From: Clostridia bacterium
GTDB lineage: Bacteria; Bacillota; Clostridia; Oscillospirales; Acutalibacteraceae
Length of the DNA: 37,451 nt
Direction of reading: 5' to 3'
Assembly: GCA_017395425.1 (NCBI GenBank)
Contig: JAFPUM010000009.1
Span: forward strand, 1 to 37,451
Shown here: piece by piece, positions 28,418-37,000 of the stretch
How positions within the stretch are numbered: the first letter of the stretch is position 1
How the letters are laid out: each line of letters begins with the position of its first letter
The notes under the pieces: model-generated
What the model was told of the DNA's origin: nothing
The model's database searches: none
What the model saw: only the letters and a program-made list of their open reading frames with translations
Translations under genes and position numbers: made by a program

Positions 28418-29929
28418 ATGGAAACAACAGAAATGGCAAATCATTCTGACACTCCCTGTCAGGACTGCGGGGAGGACTGCCGCGGCTGTCCGGGCTGCGG
28501 CGTGGAACTGAGCGAACTGGAACGCGCCAAGCTGCATGAGGAATGCGGCGTGTTCGGGGTTTATTCCTATTCCGGCGAGCGGGGAGTGGCGCAGACGGTC
28601 TATCACGGATTGGTTGCGCTGCAGCACCGCGGTCAGGAGAGCTGCGGCATTGCCGTGAGCGACAGGGGTGTGTTTTCCTATCACAAGGATATGGGACTGG
28701 TGAGCGAGGTTTTCAACCGGGAGATTCTCGACGGGCTGAAAGGACAAGCCGCCATCGGTCATGTGCGTTATTCCACGGCGGGCGGTTCGGTGCGTGAAAA
28801 CAGCCAGCCGCTGGTCATGCGGTATGTCAAGGGCACATTGGGACTGGCGCACAACGGCAACCTCACCAATGCCCACGAGCTGCGAAGCCAGTTGGAACAG
28901 CGCGGCGCGATTTTTCAGACCACCATCGATTCGGAGGTCATCGCCTATACCGTCGCGCGGGAGCGGCTGAATTATCATTCGGTGGAGGAATCGGTCAAAG
29001 CGGCGATGCAAAAGCTGCACGGCGCGTATTCGCTGCTGGTGATGAGCCCCCGCAAGCTCATTGCGGCGCGTGATCCCAAGGGCTTCCGTCCGCTGTGCAT
29101 GGGCAGAATCGACAACGACATTGTCTTTGCCAGCGAAACCTGCGCGCTCGACGCCGTGGGAGCGGAATTTATGCGGGACGTCGATCCCGGCGAGATCATC
29201 ACCTGCGACAAAAACGGCATTCACAGCGACCGTTCGCTCTGCACCAAGGACATCGCCCACTGCATCTTTGAATACATCTATTTTGCCCGCACCGATTCGG
29301 TGATTGACGGTGTGTCGGTCTACGATTCCCGGCGGCAGGCGGGACGGCAGCTCGCCAAGCAGAAGCCGGTCAAGGCGGATATCGTCATCGGCGTGCCGGA
29401 ATCGGGCATTGATGCCGCCATCGGTTACGCGGAGGAATCCGGCATTCCCTACGCCAAGGGCATTGTCAAGAACAGCTATATCGGGCGCACCTTTATCAAG
29501 CCGGATCAGGGACAGCGCACCAACGCCGTGCGGCTCAAGCTCAACGCGCTCCGCTCGATTGTCAACGGACGGCGGGTGGTCATGCTGGACGATTCCATTG
29601 TGCGCGGTACGACGATGCACCGCATTGTGAATATGCTGCGCGAGGCAGGCGCGAGTGAGGTTCACGTCCGTATCAGCTCGCCCGCGTTCCGCAATCCCTG
29701 TTTCTACGGCGTGGATATTCCCTCCGCCAAAGATTTGATTGCCAACCAGCACTCCGTCGAGGAAATCGCTCAGTTGATCGAAGCCGATTCGCTCGACTTT
29801 CTGGAACTCGACGCGATCGGCAAGCTGCTCTGCGGCAAAAAATTCCCGCTCTGCACCGCCTGTTTCGACGGACGCTATCCCGACGGCATCGTGACCCATC
29901 ACATGGGCAAGGATGATAAAATTATGTAA
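28418..29929 (+). CDS. purF: Amidophosphoribosyltransferase with Cys-rich propeptide
   Basis: PurF makes phosphoribosylamine from PRPP and glutamine, the first committed purine step. The 503-residue protein has the Ntn glutaminase nucleophile Cys43 in EECGVFGVY, the PRPP loop VVMLDDSIVRGTT, and the four Fe-S cysteines of the Bacillus-type enzyme (AHCIFEYIYFAR, RNPCFYGVD, PLCTACFDGRYPDG). The residues before Cys43 should be removed as a propeptide. At 42 residues it is long compared with 11 in B. subtilis, and it holds five cysteines (C14, 17, 21, 24, 27) spaced CxxCxxxCxxCxxC. ATG 28418 follows AGGAAGAGG. purB follows after 46 bp. Confidence 0.96.
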   Translation: METTEMANHSDTPCQDCGEDCRGCPGCGVELSELERAKLHEECGVFGVYSYSGERGVAQTVYHGLVALQHRGQESCGIAVSDRGVFSYHKDMGLVSEVFNREILDGLKGQAAIGHVRYSTAGGSVRENSQPLVMRYVKGTLGLAHNGNLTNAHELRSQLEQRGAIFQTTIDSEVIAYTVARERLNYHSVEESVKAAMQKLHGAYSLLVMSPRKLIAARDPKGFRPLCMGRIDNDIVFASETCALDAVGAEFMRDVDPGEIITCDKNGIHSDRSLCTKDIAHCIFEYIYFARTDSVIDGVSVYDSRRQAGRQLAKQKPVKADIVIGVPESGIDAAIGYAEESGIPYAKGIVKNSYIGRTFIKPDQGQRTNAVRLKLNALRSIVNGRRVVMLDDSIVRGTTMHRIVNMLREAGASEVHVRISSPAFRNPCFYGVDIPSAKDLIANQHSVEEIAQLIEADSLDFLELDAIGKLLCGKKFPLCTACFDGRYPDGIVTHHMGKDDKIM

Positions 29930-29975
29930 TTTTATATTTTATATATCTTAAAATCTCGATAAAGGACTGAATGCT

Positions 29976-31406
29976 TTGAAAGACATTTATGAAACCCCAC
30001 TGGGTTCCCGCTATGCCGGGAAAGAAATGCAGTACCTCTTTTCGCCCGATATGAAATTCCGCACATGGCGCAGACTGTGGATTGCGCTTGCCGAGACCGA
30101 GCAGGAACTGGGTCTGGATATCACCGACGAGCAGATCGCGGAACTCAAAGCCCACGCCGACGACATCAATTATGACGTGGCGCAGGCGCGGGAAAAGGAA
30201 GTGCGGCACGATGTGATGAGCCACGTCTACGCCTACGGACAGCAGTGTCCCAAGGCGGCGGGCATTATCCATCTCGGCGCGACCTCCTGCTATGTCGGCG
30301 ACAATACCGATGTGATTGTCATGACCGAGGCGCTGAAACTGGTGCGCCAAAAGCTGGTCAACGTCATTGCCGAACTGGCGAAGTTTGCCGACGAATACAA
30401 ATCCCTGCCCACGCTGGCATTTACCCATTTCCAGCCCGCACAGCCCACGACGGTGGGCAAGCGCGCCGCGCTGTGGCTTCAGGATCTGCTCATCGACCTC
30501 GACGACGTGAATTATCTGCTCGACGGCGCCAGGCTGCTGGGCTGCAAGGGCACCACCGGCACGCAGGCGAGCTTCCTCGAACTGTTCGACGGCGACCATG
30601 AGAAGTGCCGCGCCCTCGACGCGCGCATTGCCGAAAAGATGGGGTACAGCGGGTGCTTTGCGGTTTCGGGTCAGACCTATACCCGCAAGCTCGACAGCCG
30701 CATTCTCAACGTGCTGTCCGGCATCGCCCAGTCCGCCACCAAGTTTTCCAATGATATCCGCCTGCTCCAGCACCTCAAAGAGATTGAGGAACCCTTTGAG
30801 AAAGGGCAGATCGGTTCGTCCGCGATGGCGTACAAGCGCAACCCCATGCGCAGCGAGCGCATTGCCTCCCTTGCCCGCTATGTCATGGCGGACGCGCTCA
30901 ATCCCGCCATTACCGCCGCGACCCAGTGGTTTGAGCGCACGCTCGACGACAGCGCCAACAAGCGCATCAGCATTCCCGAAGCGTTCCTCGCGGTGGACGG
31001 CATTCTCAGCCTGTACCTGAACGTCGTGGACGGTCTGGTGGTGTATCCCAAGGTCATTCATCAGCGCCTCATGAAGGAACTGCCCTTCATGGCGACCGAG
31101 AATATCATGATGGACGCGGTCAAGCGCGGCGGCAACCGTCAGGAACTGCATGAGCGTATCCGCGTGCATTCGATGGAAGCCGGGCGCATGGTCAAGGCGG
31201 AGGGCAAGGAGAACGACCTGCTTGAAAGAATCGCCAATGACCCGATGTTCGGTGTGACGCTGGAGGAACTCAATGCCATTCTCGACCCGGCGAAGTATGT
31301 CGGACGCAGTCCCGAACAGGTGACGGAATTCCTGACCGCATGTGTGAATCCCGTGCTGGAAACCTACCGTGACGAGCTGGGCGTCAAAGTGGAAATCAAT
31401 GTGTAA
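29976..31406 (+). CDS. purB: Adenylosuccinate lyase
   Basis: PurB cleaves SAICAR to AICAR and adenylosuccinate to AMP, releasing fumarate. The 476-residue protein of the fumarase/aspartase superfamily has the signature loop SSAMAYKRNPMRSERIASL, the catalytic-region HLGATSCYVGDNTD, and LPTLAFTHFQPAQPTTVGKR. It starts at TTG, 8 nt after AAAGGAC. It is co-transcribed with purF. With purC upstream, PurC and PurB perform consecutive steps. Confidence 0.96.
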   Translation: MKDIYETPLGSRYAGKEMQYLFSPDMKFRTWRRLWIALAETEQELGLDITDEQIAELKAHADDINYDVAQAREKEVRHDVMSHVYAYGQQCPKAAGIIHLGATSCYVGDNTDVIVMTEALKLVRQKLVNVIAELAKFADEYKSLPTLAFTHFQPAQPTTVGKRAALWLQDLLIDLDDVNYLLDGARLLGCKGTTGTQASFLELFDGDHEKCRALDARIAEKMGYSGCFAVSGQTYTRKLDSRILNVLSGIAQSATKFSNDIRLLQHLKEIEEPFEKGQIGSSAMAYKRNPMRSERIASLARYVMADALNPAITAATQWFERTLDDSANKRISIPEAFLAVDGILSLYLNVVDGLVVYPKVIHQRLMKELPFMATENIMMDAVKRGGNRQELHERIRVHSMEAGRMVKAEGKENDLLERIANDPMFGVTLEELNAILDPAKYVGRSPEQVTEFLTACVNPVLETYRDELGVKVEINV

Positions 31407-31439
31407 GATTACCTTATAAGTTATAATATGAGGTGCGAA

Positions 31440-31958
31440 ATGAAAAGATTATTTTTTATCATGATGGCGGCTGTCATGGTACTTTCATCCATGGCAAGCT
31501 GTGGCGGCGGCGACAAGTCGGACAAAACCCCTTTGGAATCCGCTGAAACACAGGCGGAGGATGTAGTGATGGACGAGGAACTGGCAGAGATCATCGACGA
31601 AGCCGGAACCATAGGCGAAGGCACAGCCGGTTCTTCGCTGAAAAAGGCAAAGATCGCGCATGACTTAGCGGCACTCGCCGCCGAAAAGGGCTATACCGAG
31701 GAAGATATCGAGACACTCAAATCCACATTTGCGGCGACGATGAATGCGATGGACGAGGACGCAGACAGCAGCGTCAAATCCGCCTTTGAAAACAGCGTTT
31801 TCCCGATGCTCGACAGCATGATCAATGAAGGTGAATCCGACATGTACAAAGGTCTGCTGGAAGATGCCGGTGTGGGAGGCGATATGGATTCCATACTGAA
31901 TACCCCCGGTCTTGCGGAAAGCTACAACAGCATCAAATCGGCTTACCCATTCAACTGA
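31440..31958 (+). CDS. Small secreted lipoprotein of unknown function
   Basis: A 172-residue protein with a signal peptide ending in a lipobox-like VLSSMASC, followed by GGGDKSDK. The mature part is acidic and helical (DEELAEIIDEAGTIGEG, KAKIAHDLAALAAEKGYTEE, FENSVFPMLDSMINEGE) with no recognised domain. ATG 31440 follows GAGGTG closely; the ATG at 31428 lies at the ribosome binding site itself. It is 33 bp after purB on the same strand, so it may be read through from the purine operon. Confidence 0.78.
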   Translation: MKRLFFIMMAAVMVLSSMASCGGGDKSDKTPLESAETQAEDVVMDEELAEIIDEAGTIGEGTAGSSLKKAKIAHDLAALAAEKGYTEEDIETLKSTFAATMNAMDEDADSSVKSAFENSVFPMLDSMINEGESDMYKGLLEDAGVGGDMDSILNTPGLAESYNSIKSAYPFN

Positions 31959-32032
31959 ATTCACTAAGAGCGAACCCAAAAGCAAATGACGCTTCTGTTC
32001 CTGTTACATCTTATTATACGGAGGTATGTCTC

Positions 32033-33784
32033 TTGAAAAAGAAAATGTCACTGCTGCTTCTGGCACTCACTCTCTTTACCGCCGCGGCACTGGCACAGCC
32101 GTCGCAGGCATTCGCCGCGACCGCCAAAGCCAAAGTGACCATCACCGAGGAAAATCAGACCGTCGATACCTTCCACGGCGTGCCGTCGCTCTATATCCCC
32201 GGCACCGGCAATTCCAACAGCGGCACTTACAGCTGCGCCGGTTTTGTCAAGCGGTTCTACGGCGAAATCTACGGCATTGTGCCGGTCAATCTCTTTTCCA
32301 ACGCCACGCCCAAGGACCCTGACGGCAAAACCACCTTCTATGCCGTGGACACGCCCCGTCCCGGCGATATCGGCAACAAATCCAGCCATTGGTTCATCGT
32401 GAAGGAGGTCAACAGCGACGGCTCCTTCACGATCATCGAGCAGAACTGGAAATGGGACGACGGCACGGGCACCGTCTGCTACATCAACCGCCGCGTGTCC
32501 TATGAAACCGACAGCGGTCTGCATTTCTACCGCTGGTCGGAAGGCTGGGAACTGCCCGAAGAGGATACCCTCAGCACCGACCGTATGCTCTCGGCAAACG
32601 GCAGAACCTACGCCCTCTTCAACGACGTGATGACATGGGACGACGCCAAGGCAAAATGCGAAGCGCTGGGCGGTCATCTCGTCACTGTCACCTCGGCAGG
32701 CGAACAGCAGCTCATCGAACTGCTCACCGACAAGGGTATGCGTCCCGCCTACTGGATCGGTCTGACCGATCAGGCGAAGGAAGGCAGCTTCCAATGGGTC
32801 ACGGGGGAGGCGCTCTCCTACACCCACTGGGCGGAAGACCGTCCCCGCGTCAACAGCAGCCGCAACTGGGTTCACCTCACCGCCGACCATACATGGAATG
32901 ATAACGGCAGCACCGATCTCTCCACCGCCATCGGCTTTATCTGCGAATGGGACAAACCCGGCTATCTCGGCGCGCCGGAACTGCTTTCCATCACCGCTCA
33001 GCCGTCCGACGTCAAAGCCGGCAGCGGCAGCACCGTCACCTTTAAGGTGAAGGCGGACGGCAGCGGTCTGAGCTATCAGTGGCAGCTCTCGGATGACGCG
33101 GGCAAGACCTGGCGCGACAGCTCCGGCAAAACCGCGACATACAGCGCGACCCTCAGCGAAAAGAACGACGGACGGTGCGTCCGGTGTGTCATCACCGACA
33201 GGTACGGCAGCCGGGTGGTTTCCCGCTCCGCCCGCATGATTCTCAGCAAAATTGAGTTTACCCTCCAGCCCTCTCCCGTCACCGCGAAGGACGGCGATAC
33301 CGTCCGCTTCACCGCCAGGGCAAGCGGCGAGGGCGTCACCTACGCGTGGCAGCTCTCGGACGATCAGGGCAAAACATGGAATGTCAGCAAGACGACCGGC
33401 GCCACCTATACCACCACGCTGACCGCCGCCAAGAGCGGACGGTATATCCGCTGCGTCGCGACGGACCAATACGGCGCTTCCAAAAAATCCGATACCGCCT
33501 ACATGAAAGTCACCTCGCTGGCGATTACCGGTCAGCCTTCTCCCGTCACCGCGCTGAGCGGCGATCTCGTGAAATTCACCGTGACCGCCAAGGGACCCGG
33601 CATTACCTATCAGTGGCAGCTTTCCGACGATGCGGGCAAGACCTGGCGCAATAGTTCCGCCACGTCCGCCGCCTACTCCGCCACCCTCAGCGATAAAAAC
33701 AACGGGCGGTATGTGCGCTGTATTGTGACCGACAAATACGGCAATGCCGTCACCTCCCAATCCGCCTCGATGAAAATCAAATAA
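32033..33784 (+). CDS. Secreted NlpC/CHAP-like, C-type-lectin and Ig-like repeat protein
   Basis: A 583-residue secreted protein with a signal peptide ending near AQPSQAFA. Residues ~35-170 look like a CHAP/NlpC-P60 cysteine hydrolase: Cys68 in YSCAGFVKRFYG, His119 in SSHWFIVKEV, and Glu136/Asn138 in IIEQNWKW. Residues ~185-310 are a C-type-lectin fold (RTYALFNDVMTWDDAKAKCE, AYWIGLTDQ, a WND in HTWNDNG, GFICEWD). Three Ig-like repeats of about 85-89 residues follow, with YQWQLSDDAGKTW and GRYVRC(I/V)VTDxYG signatures. There is no sortase or lipid anchor, so it is free or held by its repeats. It may cleave peptidoglycan or a host or mucin substrate (inference). TTG 32033 follows GGAGGT. Its paralogue lies directly downstream. 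Confidence 0.85.
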   Translation: MKKKMSLLLLALTLFTAAALAQPSQAFAATAKAKVTITEENQTVDTFHGVPSLYIPGTGNSNSGTYSCAGFVKRFYGEIYGIVPVNLFSNATPKDPDGKTTFYAVDTPRPGDIGNKSSHWFIVKEVNSDGSFTIIEQNWKWDDGTGTVCYINRRVSYETDSGLHFYRWSEGWELPEEDTLSTDRMLSANGRTYALFNDVMTWDDAKAKCEALGGHLVTVTSAGEQQLIELLTDKGMRPAYWIGLTDQAKEGSFQWVTGEALSYTHWAEDRPRVNSSRNWVHLTADHTWNDNGSTDLSTAIGFICEWDKPGYLGAPELLSITAQPSDVKAGSGSTVTFKVKADGSGLSYQWQLSDDAGKTWRDSSGKTATYSATLSEKNDGRCVRCVITDRYGSRVVSRSARMILSKIEFTLQPSPVTAKDGDTVRFTARASGEGVTYAWQLSDDQGKTWNVSKTTGATYTTTLTAAKSGRYIRCVATDQYGASKKSDTAYMKVTSLAITGQPSPVTALSGDLVKFTVTAKGPGITYQWQLSDDAGKTWRNSSATSAAYSATLSDKNNGRYVRCIVTDKYGNAVTSQSASMKIK

Positions 33785-33793
33785 TCTCCCCTT

Positions 33794-33852
33794 CCCCCGC
33801 GTATGCCGTCATTGATATGCTCCCGACGGTGCGCGGGGGATTCTGTTTTGTA
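33794..33852 (+). terminator. Rho-independent terminator between the paralogues
   Basis: CCCCCGCG pairs with CGCGGGGG (ending 33839), with an inner GCCGTC/GACGGT pairing, then a T-rich ATTCTGTTTTG. Confidence 0.75.
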
Positions 33853-33936
33853 TCATGATAGAATTAACAACAATTTGCGGTTTACGCGTCACTCTCCGCC
33901 TTTCTGTTGTTTTATGTACGCTTTTCCGCGGAATGA

Positions 33937-33966
33937 TTGACAACCCCGCTTAATTTGTGCTATAAT
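33937..33966 (+). promoter_or_regulatory. Sigma-A promoter of the second paralogue
   Basis: TTGACA (33937-33942), an 18-bp spacer and TATAAT (33961-33966), 38 bp before the TTG start. Confidence 0.82.
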
Positions 33967-34003
33967 GGCTTTATCTTACAAATTTGGAAAGTGGGGTATT
34001 CTC

Positions 34004-37000
34004 TTGAAAAAGAAACTGTCCGCACTGCTGCCGGCACTCAGCCTGACCACCGCTGTGGCAATGGCGTTTCCCGCGCCGGTTTTCGCGGCTTCCGTCCAGG
34101 CGACCGTGCCTGTCACGGAGGATGTCCAGGAAGTAGACTGGTTTCATGACATACCGGCGGTCTATATCCCCGGGCTGAACAATTCCGACACCGGCAATTA
34201 CAGCAGCGAGAGTTATGTCCGGAATTTTTACGGGTATGTGTACGGCATCATCCCGGACAATCTTGTCCCCGGCGCCACGCCGGTTGACGCTGCCGGCGAC
34301 ACCACCTTCGATCTGATCCAGACGCCCCGTCCCGGCGATATCGGCAATCAGGGCACCCATTGGTTCATCGTCAAGGAAGTCAACGGCGACGGCACCTTTA
34401 CCGTTATCGAACAGAACCGCAAATGGAACGACGGCACCGCGACCCTCACCTATGTCAACCGGCGGGTTTCCTATGCGACCGAGAGCGATCTGCGCTTTTT
34501 CCGCTGGTCAGACGGCTGGGAACTGCCCGAAGACGATACCCTCAGCACCGACCGTATGCTTTCGGCAGGCGGCCGCACCTATGCGCTCTTCAACGACGTG
34601 CTCACCTGGAGTGACGCCAAGGAAAAATGCGAGGCGCTCGGCGGACATCTGGTCACGATTACCACTGCCGGTGAACAGAAAATCGTCAATGCCCTCACCG
34701 GCAAAGGCGCGCGTCCCGCCTACTGGATCGGTCTGACCGATCAGGCGAATGAGAACAGCTTCCAATGGGTGACGGGGGAGAGCTTTTCCTACGCCAACTG
34801 GAAGGACGGTGCTCCCGCCAACGACAGTACCCGCAACTGGGTTCAGATGGCAGCCGACAACAAATGGTGTGTCAGCAGTCAGTTTGATGCCGCCACCGCC
34901 ATCGGCTTTCTCTGTGAATGGGACAGACCCGGTTATCTCGGCGCGCCCGATCTGCTCAATATCACCAAGCAGCCCGAGGACGGCATTGCCGGCGAAGGCT
35001 GTCCGGTTTCCATTGAAATCGGGACCGACAGCGACGATGTGAGCTATCGCTGGCAGACCTCGGACGATCTGGGGGATACATGGATCAACACCTCCCAGCG
35101 CACGTCGGTTTATACCGACATCATGACCGAATCCACGGAAGGACGCTTGGTGCGCTGTATCGTCACCGACCAGTACGGCAGCCGGATTACCTCCAAATCC
35201 GCCCGGATGATTCTCAGCCGCGTGCGGTTTATCGAACATCCCGCCTCCGCCGCGGGTCATTACGGCGATACCGTGTCCTTTACCCCTGTCGTGAGCGACG
35301 ACGGTCTGACCTATCTCTGGCAGATTTCCGACGATGAGGGTCAAACCTGGCTGGATACGGAAGTGACCGACGCGACATACAGCGCGGTGCTGGATGAATT
35401 CAACAACGGACGCGCAGTACGCTGCACCGTGACCAATCGGTACGGCGCGCAGGCTACGTCCCACGCGGCGTTCATGCGGCTGACCAACCTCACCGTGACC
35501 CGGCAGCCGGAATCGGTCACTGCCGCCAGCGGCGAAACCGTGACCTTTACCGTCGGAGCCGAAGGAGAGGACGTCACCTATCAGTGGCAGCTTTCCGACG
35601 ATGACGGCAGGACATGGGAGGATACGGACGTCACCGACAGCACGTATACCGATACCATGACGGATGCCATTGACGGCTGCCGCATACGCTGCGTGATTAC
35701 CGACGCGTATGGGATTTCCGTCAACTCCGACGCCGCCCTCATGCGAATGGCGCGTCTGGGCATTACCCGCCAGCCCGAATCCGCTGCCGCCAAGGACGGG
35801 GACACCGTCACCTTTACGGTCGGAGCCGAAGGGGAAGGCGTCACCTGTCGGTGGGAGATTTCGGACGATGCGGGTTCATCGTGGCAGCCCACATCCGTGA
35901 CAGGCGACACCTACACCGATACGCTCAGCGACCAGACCGACGGACGCATGGTCCGCTGCGTGGTGACCGATTCCTACGGCAACACCGTCACTTCCGACGC
36001 CGTTTCCATGAAGCTTGCTGTTCTGACCATTACGGAGCAGCCGGTTTCCGCCAGCGGCAAGGACGGCGATATCGTGTCGTTTACGGTCACTGCCGAGAGC
36101 GACGGACTGACCGACGGACTGACCTATCAGTGGCAGACTTCCGACAATCAGGGCAAAACCTGGCAGCGATCCTCTGTCACCGGCGATACCTTCACCGATA
36201 TGCTCGACGACCGGAACGACGGACGTATGGTTCGCTGCGTGGTGAAGGACAGGTACGGCAACACCGTCACCTCCGACGCCGTTTCCATGAAAATTGCGAT
36301 TCTCACCGTGACGGAGCAGCCGGCTTCGGTCGTTGCCAAAAAAGGCGACAAAGTGACCTTCACCGTCAAGGGAGAAGGCGAAGGGCTGACCTATCAGTGG
36401 CAGACTTCCGAGGATGAAGGGACGCTGTGGCAGAGCGTCTCCGCCACAAGCGACACTTATACCGTCACCCTCACCGCCGACAATAACGGTCAATGGGTGC
36501 GCTGCGTGATCACCGACAGGTTCGGCAGTACCGTGATCACTGAAGCCGCCTCCATGAGCATTTCCAGCCTTGCTATTACGGAACAGCCGGTTTCTGTCAC
36601 TGCCAAAAAGGGCGACAAAGTGACATTCTCCGTCGCGGCGGACGGTGACGACCTCACCTGTCAGTGGCAGTTCTCCGACGACGCCGGCAAGACATGGCAG
36701 GACGCCGACGCCACCGGACTTGTTTTCACCGATACGCTCGGCGACGGGAACAACGGGCGGCAGATGCGCTGCGTTGTCACCGATTCATACGGCAACACCG
36801 TGACGTCCGATACCGTCACCATGAAAATGGCGACGCTGACCGTGACCGGTCAGCCCGCTTCCGTCATCGGCAAAAAGGGCGATGCCGTGGCGCTGACCGT
36901 GACCGCCAAAGGGGAAGACGTCACGTATCAGTGGCAGATGTCGGACGACGCGGGCAAAACGTGGCGCAGCAGCAAGGGCACCGAAGCCACCTATCGCACC

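Noticed and set aside
31422-31427. TATAAT as a promoter for the small lipoprotein
   Set aside because: Transcription would start at or within the ribosome binding site, and no -35 is evident.
32048-33760. 570-codon open frame opposite the first secreted paralogue
   Set aside because: It is a shadow of a GC-rich repeat gene, with a Gly/Ala-rich composition and no start signals.
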